Shown here: positions 42,701 through 49,764 of the stretch, one piece after another | Layout of the letters: every line of letters starts with the position of its first letter | How positions within the stretch are numbered: position 1 is the stretch's first letter | DNA from: a virus | IMG/VR virus record: IMGVR_UViG_3300005841_000037 | Span: 1 to 64,000 of that record | Strand: one strand, 5' to 3' | Length of the DNA: 64,000 nucleotides | Notes under the pieces: model-generated | Told to the model about the DNA's origin: nothing | What the model saw: only the letters and a program-made list of their open reading frames with translations | Databases searched by the model: none | Translations under genes and position numbers: made by a program

Positions 42701-45261
42701 CCCCGGATGGTGGCGCCATGGAAGCCGCTGCGGTTACTGGCGATCGTCCGGTTCTTGGTCTCACCGGAGTTGGCGACCTGACGCAGCTCGTCCAGCACAG
42801 TGCGCTGCCGGGTCTCCGGCAGGGCGTCGAACTGCTCCCGGGTCAGGTTCTTGTGCCGGTCGTAGCGGTCGGCCTGGGAGCCGACGCGCTTGCCGCTGGT
42901 CATGAGGCGGCCGCCCTGGCCGTCGCGGTCCCGCGGCGTCCAGCCGAGCTTCTTCGTGCCCCGGTCGGCGGGCAGATTGTCAAGGTCCAGCTGCCGGTTA
43001 CGCGGCGGGGTGTGCTGCTGGTGCTGGCTCGACGGCTCACCGACCCCGGCCGGGTTGAGCTTCTTGGCCTTCGCGGCCGACAGTTCGGCGTCCTTGGCCT
43101 CCAGGAGGGCGGCGAGCTCGTCGTTGGACTTGCCGCGCCGCTCCCGGAGCGGGATCTGCTTCTGCCCGGCGAGGATGTTGAGGGTGGTGCGGTTCATGCC
43201 GCGGTAGTTCGCGGCACCGCCCTTGTCGGGGGTGGCGTTGAAGGTGTTGGCCCGGATGTTGGCCATGGTGCCGGATTCGGGGCCGTCGAGGCCGAGGGCC
43301 TCGCGGGCCTTCCGGGCCTTGATGGCGGCGTCGGCTTTCGCATAGCGCTGCTCGATCTCCGACTCGGACGGCCGGTCGTCTTCCAGGTTGCCGCCCTTGT
43401 GGAGGCGCCGGGGGGCGTCGGTAAGCAGGTCGGCCTTCGTCGCCAGGTCGGCCGGGTTCGGGTCGGGCGTCTGCTGCAGGGCAGGCTTCGGCGCAGCCTT
43501 CTTCGCCGGGGCCTTCTTGCCGCTGCGCGGGGTTGGCCGGATGTCGAGCGGCAGGGCCGCCCGCCGGTCGCGCTCAGCCTCGTACGCCTGGCGCTCCCGG
43601 GCCTGCTCCTCCAACCGGTTCGCGACCGCCTCAAACTGGTCGGCACGCTGCCGCAGCTTCGCCTGGCGACCATCGGTGTCGTAGCCCTTGCCGGGGCCGC
43701 CCATCAGGTTGTCGTTGTACTGCTGGCGGTCGTCGGCCAGCCTCCGGTTGGTCGCGGCAGCCTTGCGCAGGTCGGCAGCCGCCTCGGCGTGCGTCTTCTT
43801 CGGCGTGCCGAACCCGCCCGGCGTGGACGTGTCGCGGGCCGCCTGGTCCAGCGGCTTGAACGTCGAGTCCCGGGAAACCAGGGGGGGCTCATTCCAGCCA
43901 CCAGCGTTGAGCATCGGCAGGCCCAGATCCTGCATCGCCGTGTGCACGTTCGGGCCGCCCACCTCATCGTGATGAGGCGTCACCACCTTGGCCAGGGCGG
44001 TCTTCATGGTCATATCGACGGACCGCGCCCCCTGCCCGGCCGAAAAGCGCGGCTTCTTGCCATCGGGATCGGTCAAGAACTGCGTCTGGATGTACCGGCC
44101 GTCCGGCGATTTGAAGGTGATCAACCGATGCATCGGGCTCTGATCGGCGATCTGCCAGCCGTGCTGTTCCATCTGCTCGACGACCTTACGGGCCGTCGCG
44201 TTCTTGACCAGGCCTTCACCGGGGCCGCTGCCCAGCAGCTTGTCGTAGTTGGCGCGCTGCTCGTCGCTCAGCTTCGGCGTCATGGCAGCACGCTTCGTCT
44301 CGGCCGACGGGCGACCCCTCGTGGTGGTGGACACCCCGCTACCCTTACCGCTGACACGCGGCGTGTCAACCGGCTGGGGCTCGGCTTCCTCAGCGAAGTT
44401 CGTCTCGGCCAGGGGGCGGTTCGCCAGCGCCCGCGACTCCGCGAACGCCGGGTCGTCGAACGGGTTGGCACGCTTCGTCGCCGCACCGGTCGCCGCCGCC
44501 GTCTTCGCCTGCATCGCCAGCCGGTCGCGCTCCTGGTCCTCCTTCGACAGCTTCCGCGTGGCCAGGGGCGACTTCTGCGGGCCGCCGAGCAGCTGCCCCC
44601 ACACCTCCCGGCCGGTCATCGAGCTGCCGTGGGCACCCTGGGCGCCACGCTCGTACTCATCCCGCGGGGGCCGCGGCACGCCGACGCCACGGTGCGACTC
44701 GGAGACGTTGCCGCCGTGCGACTCGGCGTCCGCCTTCAGGCTGGCCATCCGGCGCTTGATCATCTTTGCCTGGGCGCCGTCCGGGTCGAGTCCCTTCAGG
44801 CGGTCGGAGAGCTTCAGGTACTGGTCCCGGGCCTCGGCGTTGAGCTGTGCCGTCCCGGCGCGGGCATCACTGTCGGCCTTCAGGTCACGCGGATCCTCAC
44901 CCTGCAGCGCCGTCATGGCGCGCTCGCGCGTCGCCGCGGTCTCCTTGGCGCTGCGCGGCGTCTTGCCACGGGTCGTGGACGCCGGGCGCCGGGCCGGACC
45001 CTCGACAGGCTGGTGCGGGGCGAGGTTCGTGCGCCGCTGCGGCGCGTGCGTAGCCAGCGCGGCCTCCGCCTTCGCGCCCCGGGCGATCCGCGGGCGACCC
45101 GGGTGGCCGGGTGCCGACGTGCCCGCCTTCAGGCCGTCGTCGGCGTTGCGGAACTTCTCCGCCGCCGCCCGCACCCACTCGGGGGAGCCCTTCCGGGCGA
45201 ACCGGCCGTTGCTGGCCCGCGGGTGCTGCCACTCGCGGAAGATCCTCTTCGTGCGGGCCAC
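39730..45261 (-). CDS. giant multi-module protein (1,843 codons), possibly fused genes
   Basis: One uninterrupted frame directly downstream of portal and a minor capsid gene. N-terminus has HPRASNGRFARKG, as in capsid-associated proteins. Several SAP/Rho-N-like motifs follow (YRGMNRTTLNILAGQKQIPL, YTDAGLKQLAKDLGVKVP, YTLAGLKAMARDAGIPGA) between Ala/Arg-rich linkers. A compact domain at about 330-430 includes HGWQIADQSPMHRLITFKSP. Residues about 1146-1843 follow an internal promoter, ribosome site and in-frame ATG (41826), so a separate 698-residue product is likely; ATG 44283 (residue 327) follows a degenerate copy. Could be a polyvalent protein co-packaged with DNA, or several early genes fused by loss of stops. 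Confidence 0.7.
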   Translation of the reverse strand: MARTKRIFREWQHPRASNGRFARKGSPEWVRAAAEKFRNADDGLKAGTSAPGHPGRPRIARGAKAEAALATHAPQRRTNLAPHQPVEGPARRPASTTRGKTPRSAKETAATRERAMTALQGEDPRDLKADSDARAGTAQLNAEARDQYLKLSDRLKGLDPDGAQAKMIKRRMASLKADAESHGGNVSESHRGVGVPRPPRDEYERGAQGAHGSSMTGREVWGQLLGGPQKSPLATRKLSKEDQERDRLAMQAKTAAATGAATKRANPFDDPAFAESRALANRPLAETNFAEEAEPQPVDTPRVSGKGSGVSTTTRGRPSAETKRAAMTPKLSDEQRANYDKLLGSGPGEGLVKNATARKVVEQMEQHGWQIADQSPMHRLITFKSPDGRYIQTQFLTDPDGKKPRFSAGQGARSVDMTMKTALAKVVTPHHDEVGGPNVHTAMQDLGLPMLNAGGWNEPPLVSRDSTFKPLDQAARDTSTPGGFGTPKKTHAEAAADLRKAAATNRRLADDRQQYNDNLMGGPGKGYDTDGRQAKLRQRADQFEAVANRLEEQARERQAYEAERDRRAALPLDIRPTPRSGKKAPAKKAAPKPALQQTPDPNPADLATKADLLTDAPRRLHKGGNLEDDRPSESEIEQRYAKADAAIKARKAREALGLDGPESGTMANIRANTFNATPDKGGAANYRGMNRTTLNILAGQKQIPLRERRGKSNDELAALLEAKDAELSAAKAKKLNPAGVGEPSSQHQQHTPPRNRQLDLDNLPADRGTKKLGWTPRDRDGQGGRLMTSGKRVGSQADRYDRHKNLTREQFDALPETRQRTVLDELRQVANSGETKNRTIASNRSGFHGATIRGQVDADHVAGAKAKLRELTYTAPPPIDNSIEGRAARLKAGDRYAADGTIDELNQIARAAGLAGFPASWKRQKGVDYLRNQAIAGDRMKAAREGHLAAALRDATPTEALAVMEARDAEHGVTLGDMSTAAKVLGVKLPAGTKSQRMHGLAKAIGDRAKSAPDTKYTNLTDAQVRNGIQMRGTESPEGKALLAEAKRRGIDLPKGDAAREAAAQRAHNAILNVDLDRTAKPSDTPRPGELERLNEPTLRNIAKSAPGSPLSNAATAELRKRGLDTPRDNSQNGGASNSPTTEANMTAKAKSTGEPQLGVTESSRGRTTTVTLPDGTTAQRTSKTMAYTHAVVVTEDHRGQARDLRASATESDRFADALQAWVDAGSDFSKLEKHRTANRSDNDKRNGASPFEYYLPGFGPVQRTARRSRYGGGGTYLSDEGQYGIPDPKDTIRYDYAYGDGDKVGETRFDRYGPAYMVKNHRDMAARQRKQADNLDAGPAESHHVSRWSQSLQGALGGQNEAAQVRNRRTQIVTVGGIAKAPEKPARVVPTAEEKEAAAQAKKDAEAARRVADREAFFKRVVGNVERDLAEGQDAEANLSYTDAGLKQLAKDLGVKVPRPYDKAETKRLIVEAVRERPGKAAKTAPAAEKKPGWQILAESTGSNPAPAAPAAPVSARQRAWERGQAELARRAIEGPDRDRDTRTGAERLAAQDAIQASNRALDREFPRPPRTPEVKPDLSNPAVARAQRLLDQVKTGKTIYFRAGDEWMIIGPAGDVQPGQRLTVHKADGSTTEVIVGDVKDDRTVQGTATRTATFRNAPPRESAPAPAPARPQAAPLRPAGPVDEASLRERYSRAADRVAGLDGDNLNGPRESAARRELAEARQALLDAGLPLQSAAAPRRFGSRPAQAPRTEAFNPRTATGGNLPPRREGETDGMYQVRVAPNDDAAERLLNGYTLAGLKAMARDAGIPGAASMSKTALVQALMGPRRRYWDSIALSDQR
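41862..41891 (-). promoter_or_regulatory. operator-promoter site F inside the giant ORF
   Basis: TTGACA (41891-41886), 18-nt spacer, AGAATG (41867-41862); palindrome TGACACACCGCGTGACA (41874-41890). A leader with GGAGG and an in-frame ATG at 41826 follow, as at the other sites. Confidence 0.7.
44340..44369 (-). promoter_or_regulatory. operator-promoter site G inside the giant ORF (degenerate)
   Basis: TTGACA (44369-44364) with a perfect palindrome TGACACGCCGCGTGTCA (44352-44368); 18-nt spacer leads to AGGGTA. The following GGTGTCCACCACCACGAGGGG resembles the leaders of sites D and E. Confidence 0.55.
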
Positions 45262-45263
45262 GC

Positions 45264-46043
45264 CTACCGTCCCCCTCGCGTCTGCGCGATCTGCGCACTG
45301 ACCTGCTGCATCCAGCTGTCGACCTGCGTTCCCCGCGGTGTCCGGCGCAGCTGCTGCCGGGCCGTTTCCTGCCGGGTCCGGGCATGCTCGCGCCGCATCC
45401 TGGCAACGAACACCTGCGCCCGCCCCTCATCGGAGGCCCGGGAGTCCGCGCGGGCGCCGTACCCGAAATCACCCTCGCGGGTACGTGCCGTCGCAGTATC
45501 CGGGTACCGCTGCGTTACATAACGCGCGTCGCTCAGCTCCGGCCGCCCCCGCATCTCACCCCGGCGCTTGGACACCACATCATCTTTGTGCTGCATCGAG
45601 GCGGCCCACTGGTGCGTGTATTTGCCGTTCATCCGCTCGCCGTAGCTGTTGAAGATCCGGCGGTCCTTGTCGACGAACGTGTACTGCGCCCCCATGTCAC
45701 CGGGGTTGCGGCGCAGGCCGATCGTCTCCCGGTACATCTCGAACGCCTGATCGAGACGCACGGCCTCGTCGTGTTCCTCGTCGGTCCGGTCCCGGCCCTG
45801 GCCGCCCTGCTCCGGGGGCAACGGGATGCGCCACAGCCGCCGATGCTCGGCGGCCGCCTCGGCGTGACCCTCGGGGTGAAAGCTGTTGCTGCGCTTGAGG
45901 CCCTGGACGCGATCGGAGTCGAGCGTGCCGGAACGTCCCGAACGCTCCGCGAACGCGTCCATGTGCTCGGCCCATCGGGCAATGGCCGTGTCAGTGAACC
46001 GGCCATGCGTGTCACGCCGGTGTTTGCCTTCGTCCCAGGTCAC
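45264..46043 (-). CDS. capsid-associated protein
   Basis: 259 residues from GTG overlapping the portal stop. KHRRDTHGRFTD at the N-terminus is the H-R-D-x-x-G-R-F signature seen in actinophage minor head proteins; the remainder is charged and helical. Tied to portal by translational coupling. Exact function unknown. Confidence 0.65.
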   Translation of the reverse strand: MTWDEGKHRRDTHGRFTDTAIARWAEHMDAFAERSGRSGTLDSDRVQGLKRSNSFHPEGHAEAAAEHRRLWRIPLPPEQGGQGRDRTDEEHDEAVRLDQAFEMYRETIGLRRNPGDMGAQYTFVDKDRRIFNSYGERMNGKYTHQWAASMQHKDDVVSKRRGEMRGRPELSDARYVTQRYPDTATARTREGDFGYGARADSRASDEGRAQVFVARMRREHARTRQETARQQLRRTPRGTQVDSWMQQVSAQIAQTRGGR

Positions 46044-48226
46044 GCCTTACCTCCCTGCGTGCTGGATCCGGCCGCCGACGGCTTCGCCGGTGGTGCCGCC
46101 TTCACGGCCTTCTTCGGCGCGGCCGCCGCCTTCTTCGGCTGCGCCTTCGCCGGTGCCGCCTTGCCCGCGGTCTTCGCCGGGCGGGACGTCACCTTCTTCG
46201 GTGCCGCGCCCGGCGCCCCCGGCCCGCCCATGCCGCCCGGGGGAAGCACCGGCGGCGGGTCCCGGAACGTCGGCGCGGGCAGCGGATCGGCGTCCGGCTC
46301 CGCCTCGGCGGTGCCGTCGGCGAGGTTGCCGATGATGCGGCTGATGAACGCCTGCATCTGGTTGTCGCTGACAATCCCGGCGGTAACGCCCGAGGCCAGG
46401 GCCTGCACGGCGGTGCCGACCTCGCTGAGCAGCGTGATCCGCTGCTCCAGGGTCAGGCCGTCGTGTTCTTTCAGCCACGCGTCGATCTGGTCGTCGGGGT
46501 ATCCGGCCTCGTTGAGCAGCACCTCACTGGGCACGCCCAGTTCGGCTTTCGCCTTGAGGACCTGGAGGCCGTTGAGGTCGTTGATCGGCGCCGCGGGCTT
46601 CCACCGGACGTCGACGGCCACACCGTCGATGCCGAGCATGCGCAACGCCAGCTCGTAGGCGTCCTGCCACTCCGGGTCGTAGCGGCTCTGCCGGTCCTCG
46701 ATGATCGAGTTCCGCCCGGCGTTCATCTCCCGGGCCGCCTCACCCGACGGCATGTCCGTGGTGTTCTTCGTGAACGCGTACAGCGGCTGCCCGGTCAGCT
46801 CGGCCATCGACTTGATGAACCGGTCGAGGGGCTTCATGAACGTGTCCGGGTCGGCCGCGGAGTACTGGCCGGTGGACTTGCCGAACATGCGCCACACGCT
46901 GCCCGGGTCGGACTTCAGCCCGGACGTGCCACCTTCGCCTTCCGGGTCGTCGTCCTCGTCCTCCGGGTGGTCGGGGTCGAGGTCGTTGTACAACGGATCG
47001 TCGATCTTCGGATCGACCATGACGTACCGCTGCGGGAAGCCCTGGTACTCGATGACCCCGGCGTACGACCAGATCAGCTTGTTGATCAGCGTCTGCGGGC
47101 CGTAGGCACCGACGTGTTCGGGCTGGCCGCACGGCACGTCGTTGCGGAAGTGGAACCAGGTCAAGCCCCACTTCGCGACGATCGTGTCGTCGCCGACGAT
47201 CTTGTCGACGGCCGCCTGGTCGTAGGCGCCAGACCGGGGCGGGAATGCCTCTTCGGCCTCGTCGTCGAGGCCTTCCTCCAGCTCGTCGGGGTCGGAGAAT
47301 TCGTCGGCGGCCACCTCGGCCATGTCGGCGATGTCCCGGGCCTCGGTGAGCCGGTGCCACGAGCCGGGCAGGGTCGGCGGGTCGCCGGGCTCCGTCACCC
47401 AGCGTTCGACGCGGCCCTCACCTTGGGTGATCTGGCCTTTCGGGTCGATCTGCAGCGGCCCCGGGTAGTAGAGGTTCGCCCGGTAGACGAGCTTCCGGCC
47501 CTGCGCGGTCAGGCCGTCTTCGCCGAAGTCGCTCGGGGTCTCCCACGACTTGATCACGTAGGCCACGCGCAGCGGGTCTTCGGGGTCGTACATGAAGGCG
47601 ACGTTGTGGGCGGTGTTGACCCGGAAGTCGACGCTGACGACCTTGCCCGCGTCGTCTTCGACGGGCCACAGGAGCAGGAACGCCTCACCGTGCTTCGAGA
47701 CGGTCTTGTGCAGGGCCTTCTCGTACACGTCCAGGCGGTTGTTGTGCCGGATGAGCTTGACGGCCGCCTCAGCGCGCTGCAGGGCCTCTTCGTCGGCGGA
47801 GGCCTCGTCGTCGTCCTCGTCGTCGGTCGGCTCGTCCTCGTCGGTGACGGGGGCGACCTTGACCGCGGCGATCTGCAGCCGGTTGGCGATCTCGTCGACG
47901 GGGATCCGGGCGTAGTTGAAGTCCTGGACGTCGTCTTCGGCGACGCCCTGCTTCAGCAGCAGCTTCCGCACCTGCTGGGAGGCGTAGACCATGCCGACTT
48001 CGCCGTCGTAGTACTCGTCGGCGATGTCGGCCCGGGTCCGCTGCTCCTGCAGCACGGCGAGGCCTTCGATGATGTCGCGGCGGGCAAGCCGGTCACGTTC
48101 GGCGCTGGCCGGGCTGGCAAGGCGGCGGATGAACGGGTCGTTGGCGAAGTCCGACCCACGCCCGGCGCCCGCGGTCGGAAAGGTGTGCGCCGGGGTGTTC
48201 GTCCGGGGCCTGGCCGGTGCCGCCAT
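46040..48226 (-). CDS. portal protein
   Basis: 728 residues: N-terminal arm, RADIADEYYDGEVGMVYAS, a beta-rich wing, FHFRNDVPCGQPEHVGAYGP, then SMAELTGQPLYAFTKNTTDM and REMNAGRNSIIEDRQSRYD near the stem and crown. A 100-residue Lys/Ala/Pro-rich tail. Forms the DNA-entry dodecamer. A hairpin in its leader may control translation. Confidence 0.88.
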   Translation of the reverse strand: MAAPARPRTNTPAHTFPTAGAGRGSDFANDPFIRRLASPASAERDRLARRDIIEGLAVLQEQRTRADIADEYYDGEVGMVYASQQVRKLLLKQGVAEDDVQDFNYARIPVDEIANRLQIAAVKVAPVTDEDEPTDDEDDDEASADEEALQRAEAAVKLIRHNNRLDVYEKALHKTVSKHGEAFLLLWPVEDDAGKVVSVDFRVNTAHNVAFMYDPEDPLRVAYVIKSWETPSDFGEDGLTAQGRKLVYRANLYYPGPLQIDPKGQITQGEGRVERWVTEPGDPPTLPGSWHRLTEARDIADMAEVAADEFSDPDELEEGLDDEAEEAFPPRSGAYDQAAVDKIVGDDTIVAKWGLTWFHFRNDVPCGQPEHVGAYGPQTLINKLIWSYAGVIEYQGFPQRYVMVDPKIDDPLYNDLDPDHPEDEDDDPEGEGGTSGLKSDPGSVWRMFGKSTGQYSAADPDTFMKPLDRFIKSMAELTGQPLYAFTKNTTDMPSGEAAREMNAGRNSIIEDRQSRYDPEWQDAYELALRMLGIDGVAVDVRWKPAAPINDLNGLQVLKAKAELGVPSEVLLNEAGYPDDQIDAWLKEHDGLTLEQRITLLSEVGTAVQALASGVTAGIVSDNQMQAFISRIIGNLADGTAEAEPDADPLPAPTFRDPPPVLPPGGMGGPGAPGAAPKKVTSRPAKTAGKAAPAKAQPKKAAAAPKKAVKAAPPAKPSAAGSSTQGGKA

Positions 48227-48232
48227 GAAAAA

Positions 48233-48279
48233 CTCCCGCCGGGCTGGACGTTATGGACGCCCATATGCTACGGCGGGAG
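48233..48279 (-). promoter_or_regulatory. leader hairpin masking the portal ribosome site
   Basis: On the - strand CTCCCGCCG (48279-48271) pairs with CGGCGGGAG (48241-48233); the second arm contains the ribosome site and is followed by TTTTTC and the ATG at 48226. Could act as attenuator or translation switch. Confidence 0.5.
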
Positions 48280-48284
48280 ATCAC

Positions 48285-48303
48285 TTAGTACAACCGTACG
48301 AAC
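48285..48303 (-). promoter_or_regulatory. GTTCGTAC-type site S1
   Basis: - strand GTTCGTACGGTTGTACTAA, about 60 nt before portal. TACTAA could be a -10 box. Same family as S2-S4. Confidence 0.45.
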
Positions 48304-48325
48304 TGGGGAAACGTACCGCCCCAGG

Positions 48326-48670
48326 TCAGCCGACGAGCGGCCAGGCGGCCCAGTAGCCGAATTCGGATGCCACCCCGGCCTCCTCGGTGTCACAGAACCG
48401 CACGTATTCGTGCCGGGTGGTGATGTCCTCGGCGACGTCACGGTCGACGGTGAGGAACGCGTCATCGTCGACGCTGACGACGGTACCGGTGGCCCGGTAC
48501 GGGCTGTCCATCGGCGGGCGCATGGTGACCTTGTCACCGGGCTGCGGTTCCACCGTTGCAGTGTAGGTGCCGCATCCGGCGTTGAGGTCGTCGGCGTGGG
48601 CGGGGACGGTGGGGGCGAGCAACGCGGCGGCGACCGCGAGGGGCGCGAACACCCGGTACAGCTTGATCAT
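48326..48670 (-). CDS. secreted protein
   Basis: 114 residues, ATG 48670 behind AAGGAG. Signal peptide (YRVFAPLAVAAALLAPTVPAHA), then a beta-rich domain with two Cys (GCGTY, RFCDTEE). Likely exported from the infected host; function unknown. Transcribed from site H. Confidence 0.75.
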   Translation of the reverse strand: MIKLYRVFAPLAVAAALLAPTVPAHADDLNAGCGTYTATVEPQPGDKVTMRPPMDSPYRATGTVVSVDDDAFLTVDRDVAEDITTRHEYVRFCDTEEAGVASEFGYWAAWPLVG

Positions 48671-48699
48671 TGAGGCTCCTTGGTGGTTGGTTACCTCAT

Positions 48700-48729
48700 A
48701 GTAACCCCGTTTGTCACGCCGTGTGTCGA
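48700..48729 (-). promoter_or_regulatory. operator-promoter site H
   Basis: TCGACA (48729-48724), 18-nt spacer, GTTACT (48705-48700), or TACTAT slightly downstream; palindrome CGACACACGGCGTGACA (48712-48728). Confidence 0.65.
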
Positions 48730-48770
48730 TCCTTGCCGGGTGTCAACGTTCGCCATGGGTGCAAACAGAC

Positions 48771-48797
48771 GGAACCCCGGCCGGTGGCCGGGGTTCC
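48771..48797 (-). terminator. hairpin after lipoprotein gene
   Basis: 12-bp stem GGAACCCCGGCC / GGCCGGGGTTCC with a 3-nt loop. Confidence 0.75.
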
Positions 48798-48809
48798 TGG
48801 GGTGGTGCG

Positions 48810-49325
48810 TTACTGCGCGGTGGTCGTCTGGCAGGCCGCGATGTACGGCGGGCCACCGCCGGGACTGGACGAGTGCACGTGGTCGATGACCGGCGGGTTG
48901 TTGCCGTCGGTGATCGAGCAGTACCCGTCTTTGCTGCCCGCCTTTTCCAGCTCGAAGTGCAGGCTGATGGTCAGTTTGTTCTTGGCCGGGTAGGAGACGC
49001 TGTGCTTCCAGCCGCCCGCGGCGACCGGGATGTGCGGCGGATAGACCCCGCCGTCGTATTTGCCGCCGGTGATGCTGAGGTACACGTCGTAAGGACCAAA
49101 CCGAGACTCAACGAACGTCTGCAGGATGAAACAGCGCTGGTTCGGGTCCGTGAACTCAATGTCGGGGCACGTTGGCGCCTTATTCGGGTTCTGCGGGCCG
49201 GGCTGGCCGCCGTCGACCGGCGGCGGGAAGTCCCGGGGCCCTTCGGCTACGGGCGGCTCGGCGGGGCAGGCCAGCAGGAACGGAACCAGGACCGCGGCCA
49301 GCCCGATCGGCCACGCGCGCCGCAC
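48810..49325 (-). CDS. lipoprotein, possible superinfection-exclusion factor
   Basis: 171 residues from GTG 49325. Hydrophobic signal VLVPFLLAC gives a lipobox (LLAC), then a Pro/Gly-rich linker and a beta-rich domain with four further Cys. A phage-made surface lipoprotein suggests blocking of receptors or DNA entry against other phages; that role is inference. Coupled to the upstream membrane protein. Confidence 0.75.
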   Translation of the reverse strand: MRRAWPIGLAAVLVPFLLACPAEPPVAEGPRDFPPPVDGGQPGPQNPNKAPTCPDIEFTDPNQRCFILQTFVESRFGPYDVYLSITGGKYDGGVYPPHIPVAAGGWKHSVSYPAKNKLTISLHFELEKAGSKDGYCSITDGNNPPVIDHVHSSSPGGGPPYIAACQTTTAQ

Positions 49326-49513
49326 TACAGGACCGCCCGGACAGCCTCGATCGCCCCGTATCCGGCGGCGAGGAGGGTGCCGAGGGCACCGAACACGATG
49401 AGGCCACAGATGCCGCCGCCGCTGCTCCCGCTCCTCTTGTGCGCCGGGCGGCTGCCCCGGCCGTATCCGTCGCGGTTGCCGCCGCCCCGGCGGTGATCGC
49501 CCTTGTTGCCCAT
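49325..49513 (-). CDS. small Gly/Arg-rich membrane protein
   Basis: 62 residues, ATG 49513 behind AAGGAGG. Gly/Arg/Ser-rich cytoplasmic part and one membrane helix (ICGLIVFGALGTLLAAGYGA). Stop shares one base with the lipoprotein GTG. Could assist the lipoprotein. Confidence 0.7.
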   Translation of the reverse strand: MGNKGDHRRGGGNRDGYGRGSRPAHKRSGSSGGGICGLIVFGALGTLLAAGYGAIEAVRAVL

Positions 49514-49543
49514 GTGGGCCTCCTTCGTGGTGGGTGAGGCTTC

Positions 49544-49573
49544 ACCCTATCACACTGTCACATGGTGTGACAA
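49544..49573 (-). promoter_or_regulatory. operator-promoter site I
   Basis: TTGTCA (49573-49568), 18-nt spacer, TAGGGT (49549-49544); perfect palindrome TGTCACATGGTGTGACA (49556-49572). Confidence 0.75.
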
Positions 49574-49582
49574 CTCAATGTC

Positions 49583-49699
49583 GCTGGCCGGGGCAGATGT
49601 CTGATGGGTTTCGCTTCTGGCTCGGCCCCGGCCAGCAGTTTTGGGGCCCGCCGCCGCGGCTCACCCTGGGGTTTCACGGAAACTCCGGCGACGGCGGGC
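49583..49699 (-). ncRNA. bridge-RNA-like unit G (two hairpins) downstream of Tnp_20 gene
   Basis: G1: 8-bp stem GCCCGCCG (49646-49653) / CGGCGGGC (49692-49699), 38-nt loop. G2: 12-bp perfect stem GCTGGCCGGGGC (49583-49594) / GCCCCGGCCAGC (49625-49636), 30-nt loop. On the - strand both loops carry GAAACCC near their centre. Same architecture as the units upstream of the gene. Confidence 0.7.
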
Positions 49700-49707
49700 A
49701 GTTCAGG

Positions 49708-49761
49708 ACCGGCCGGGGCGGTCGGTCATGGGATCTCGTTCGCTCGATGGCCCCGGCCGGT
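49708..49761 (-). ncRNA. bridge-RNA-like hairpin F2
   Basis: 12-bp perfect stem ACCGGCCGGGGC (49708-49719) / GCCCCGGCCGGT (49750-49761) with a 30-nt loop holding GAGATCCCA. Begins 3 nt after the Tnp_20 stop codon. No long-stem partner hairpin of the first type is seen for it. Confidence 0.68.
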
Positions 49762-49764
49762 GGT

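Noticed and set aside
39721-45522. 1,933-codon + strand open frame antisense to the giant - strand gene
   Set aside because: It is the shadow of a GC-rich gene. The - strand frame has recognisable motifs, coupling to the upstream gene and proper starts; the + strand translation is Arg/Gly/Leu-rich and motif-free.
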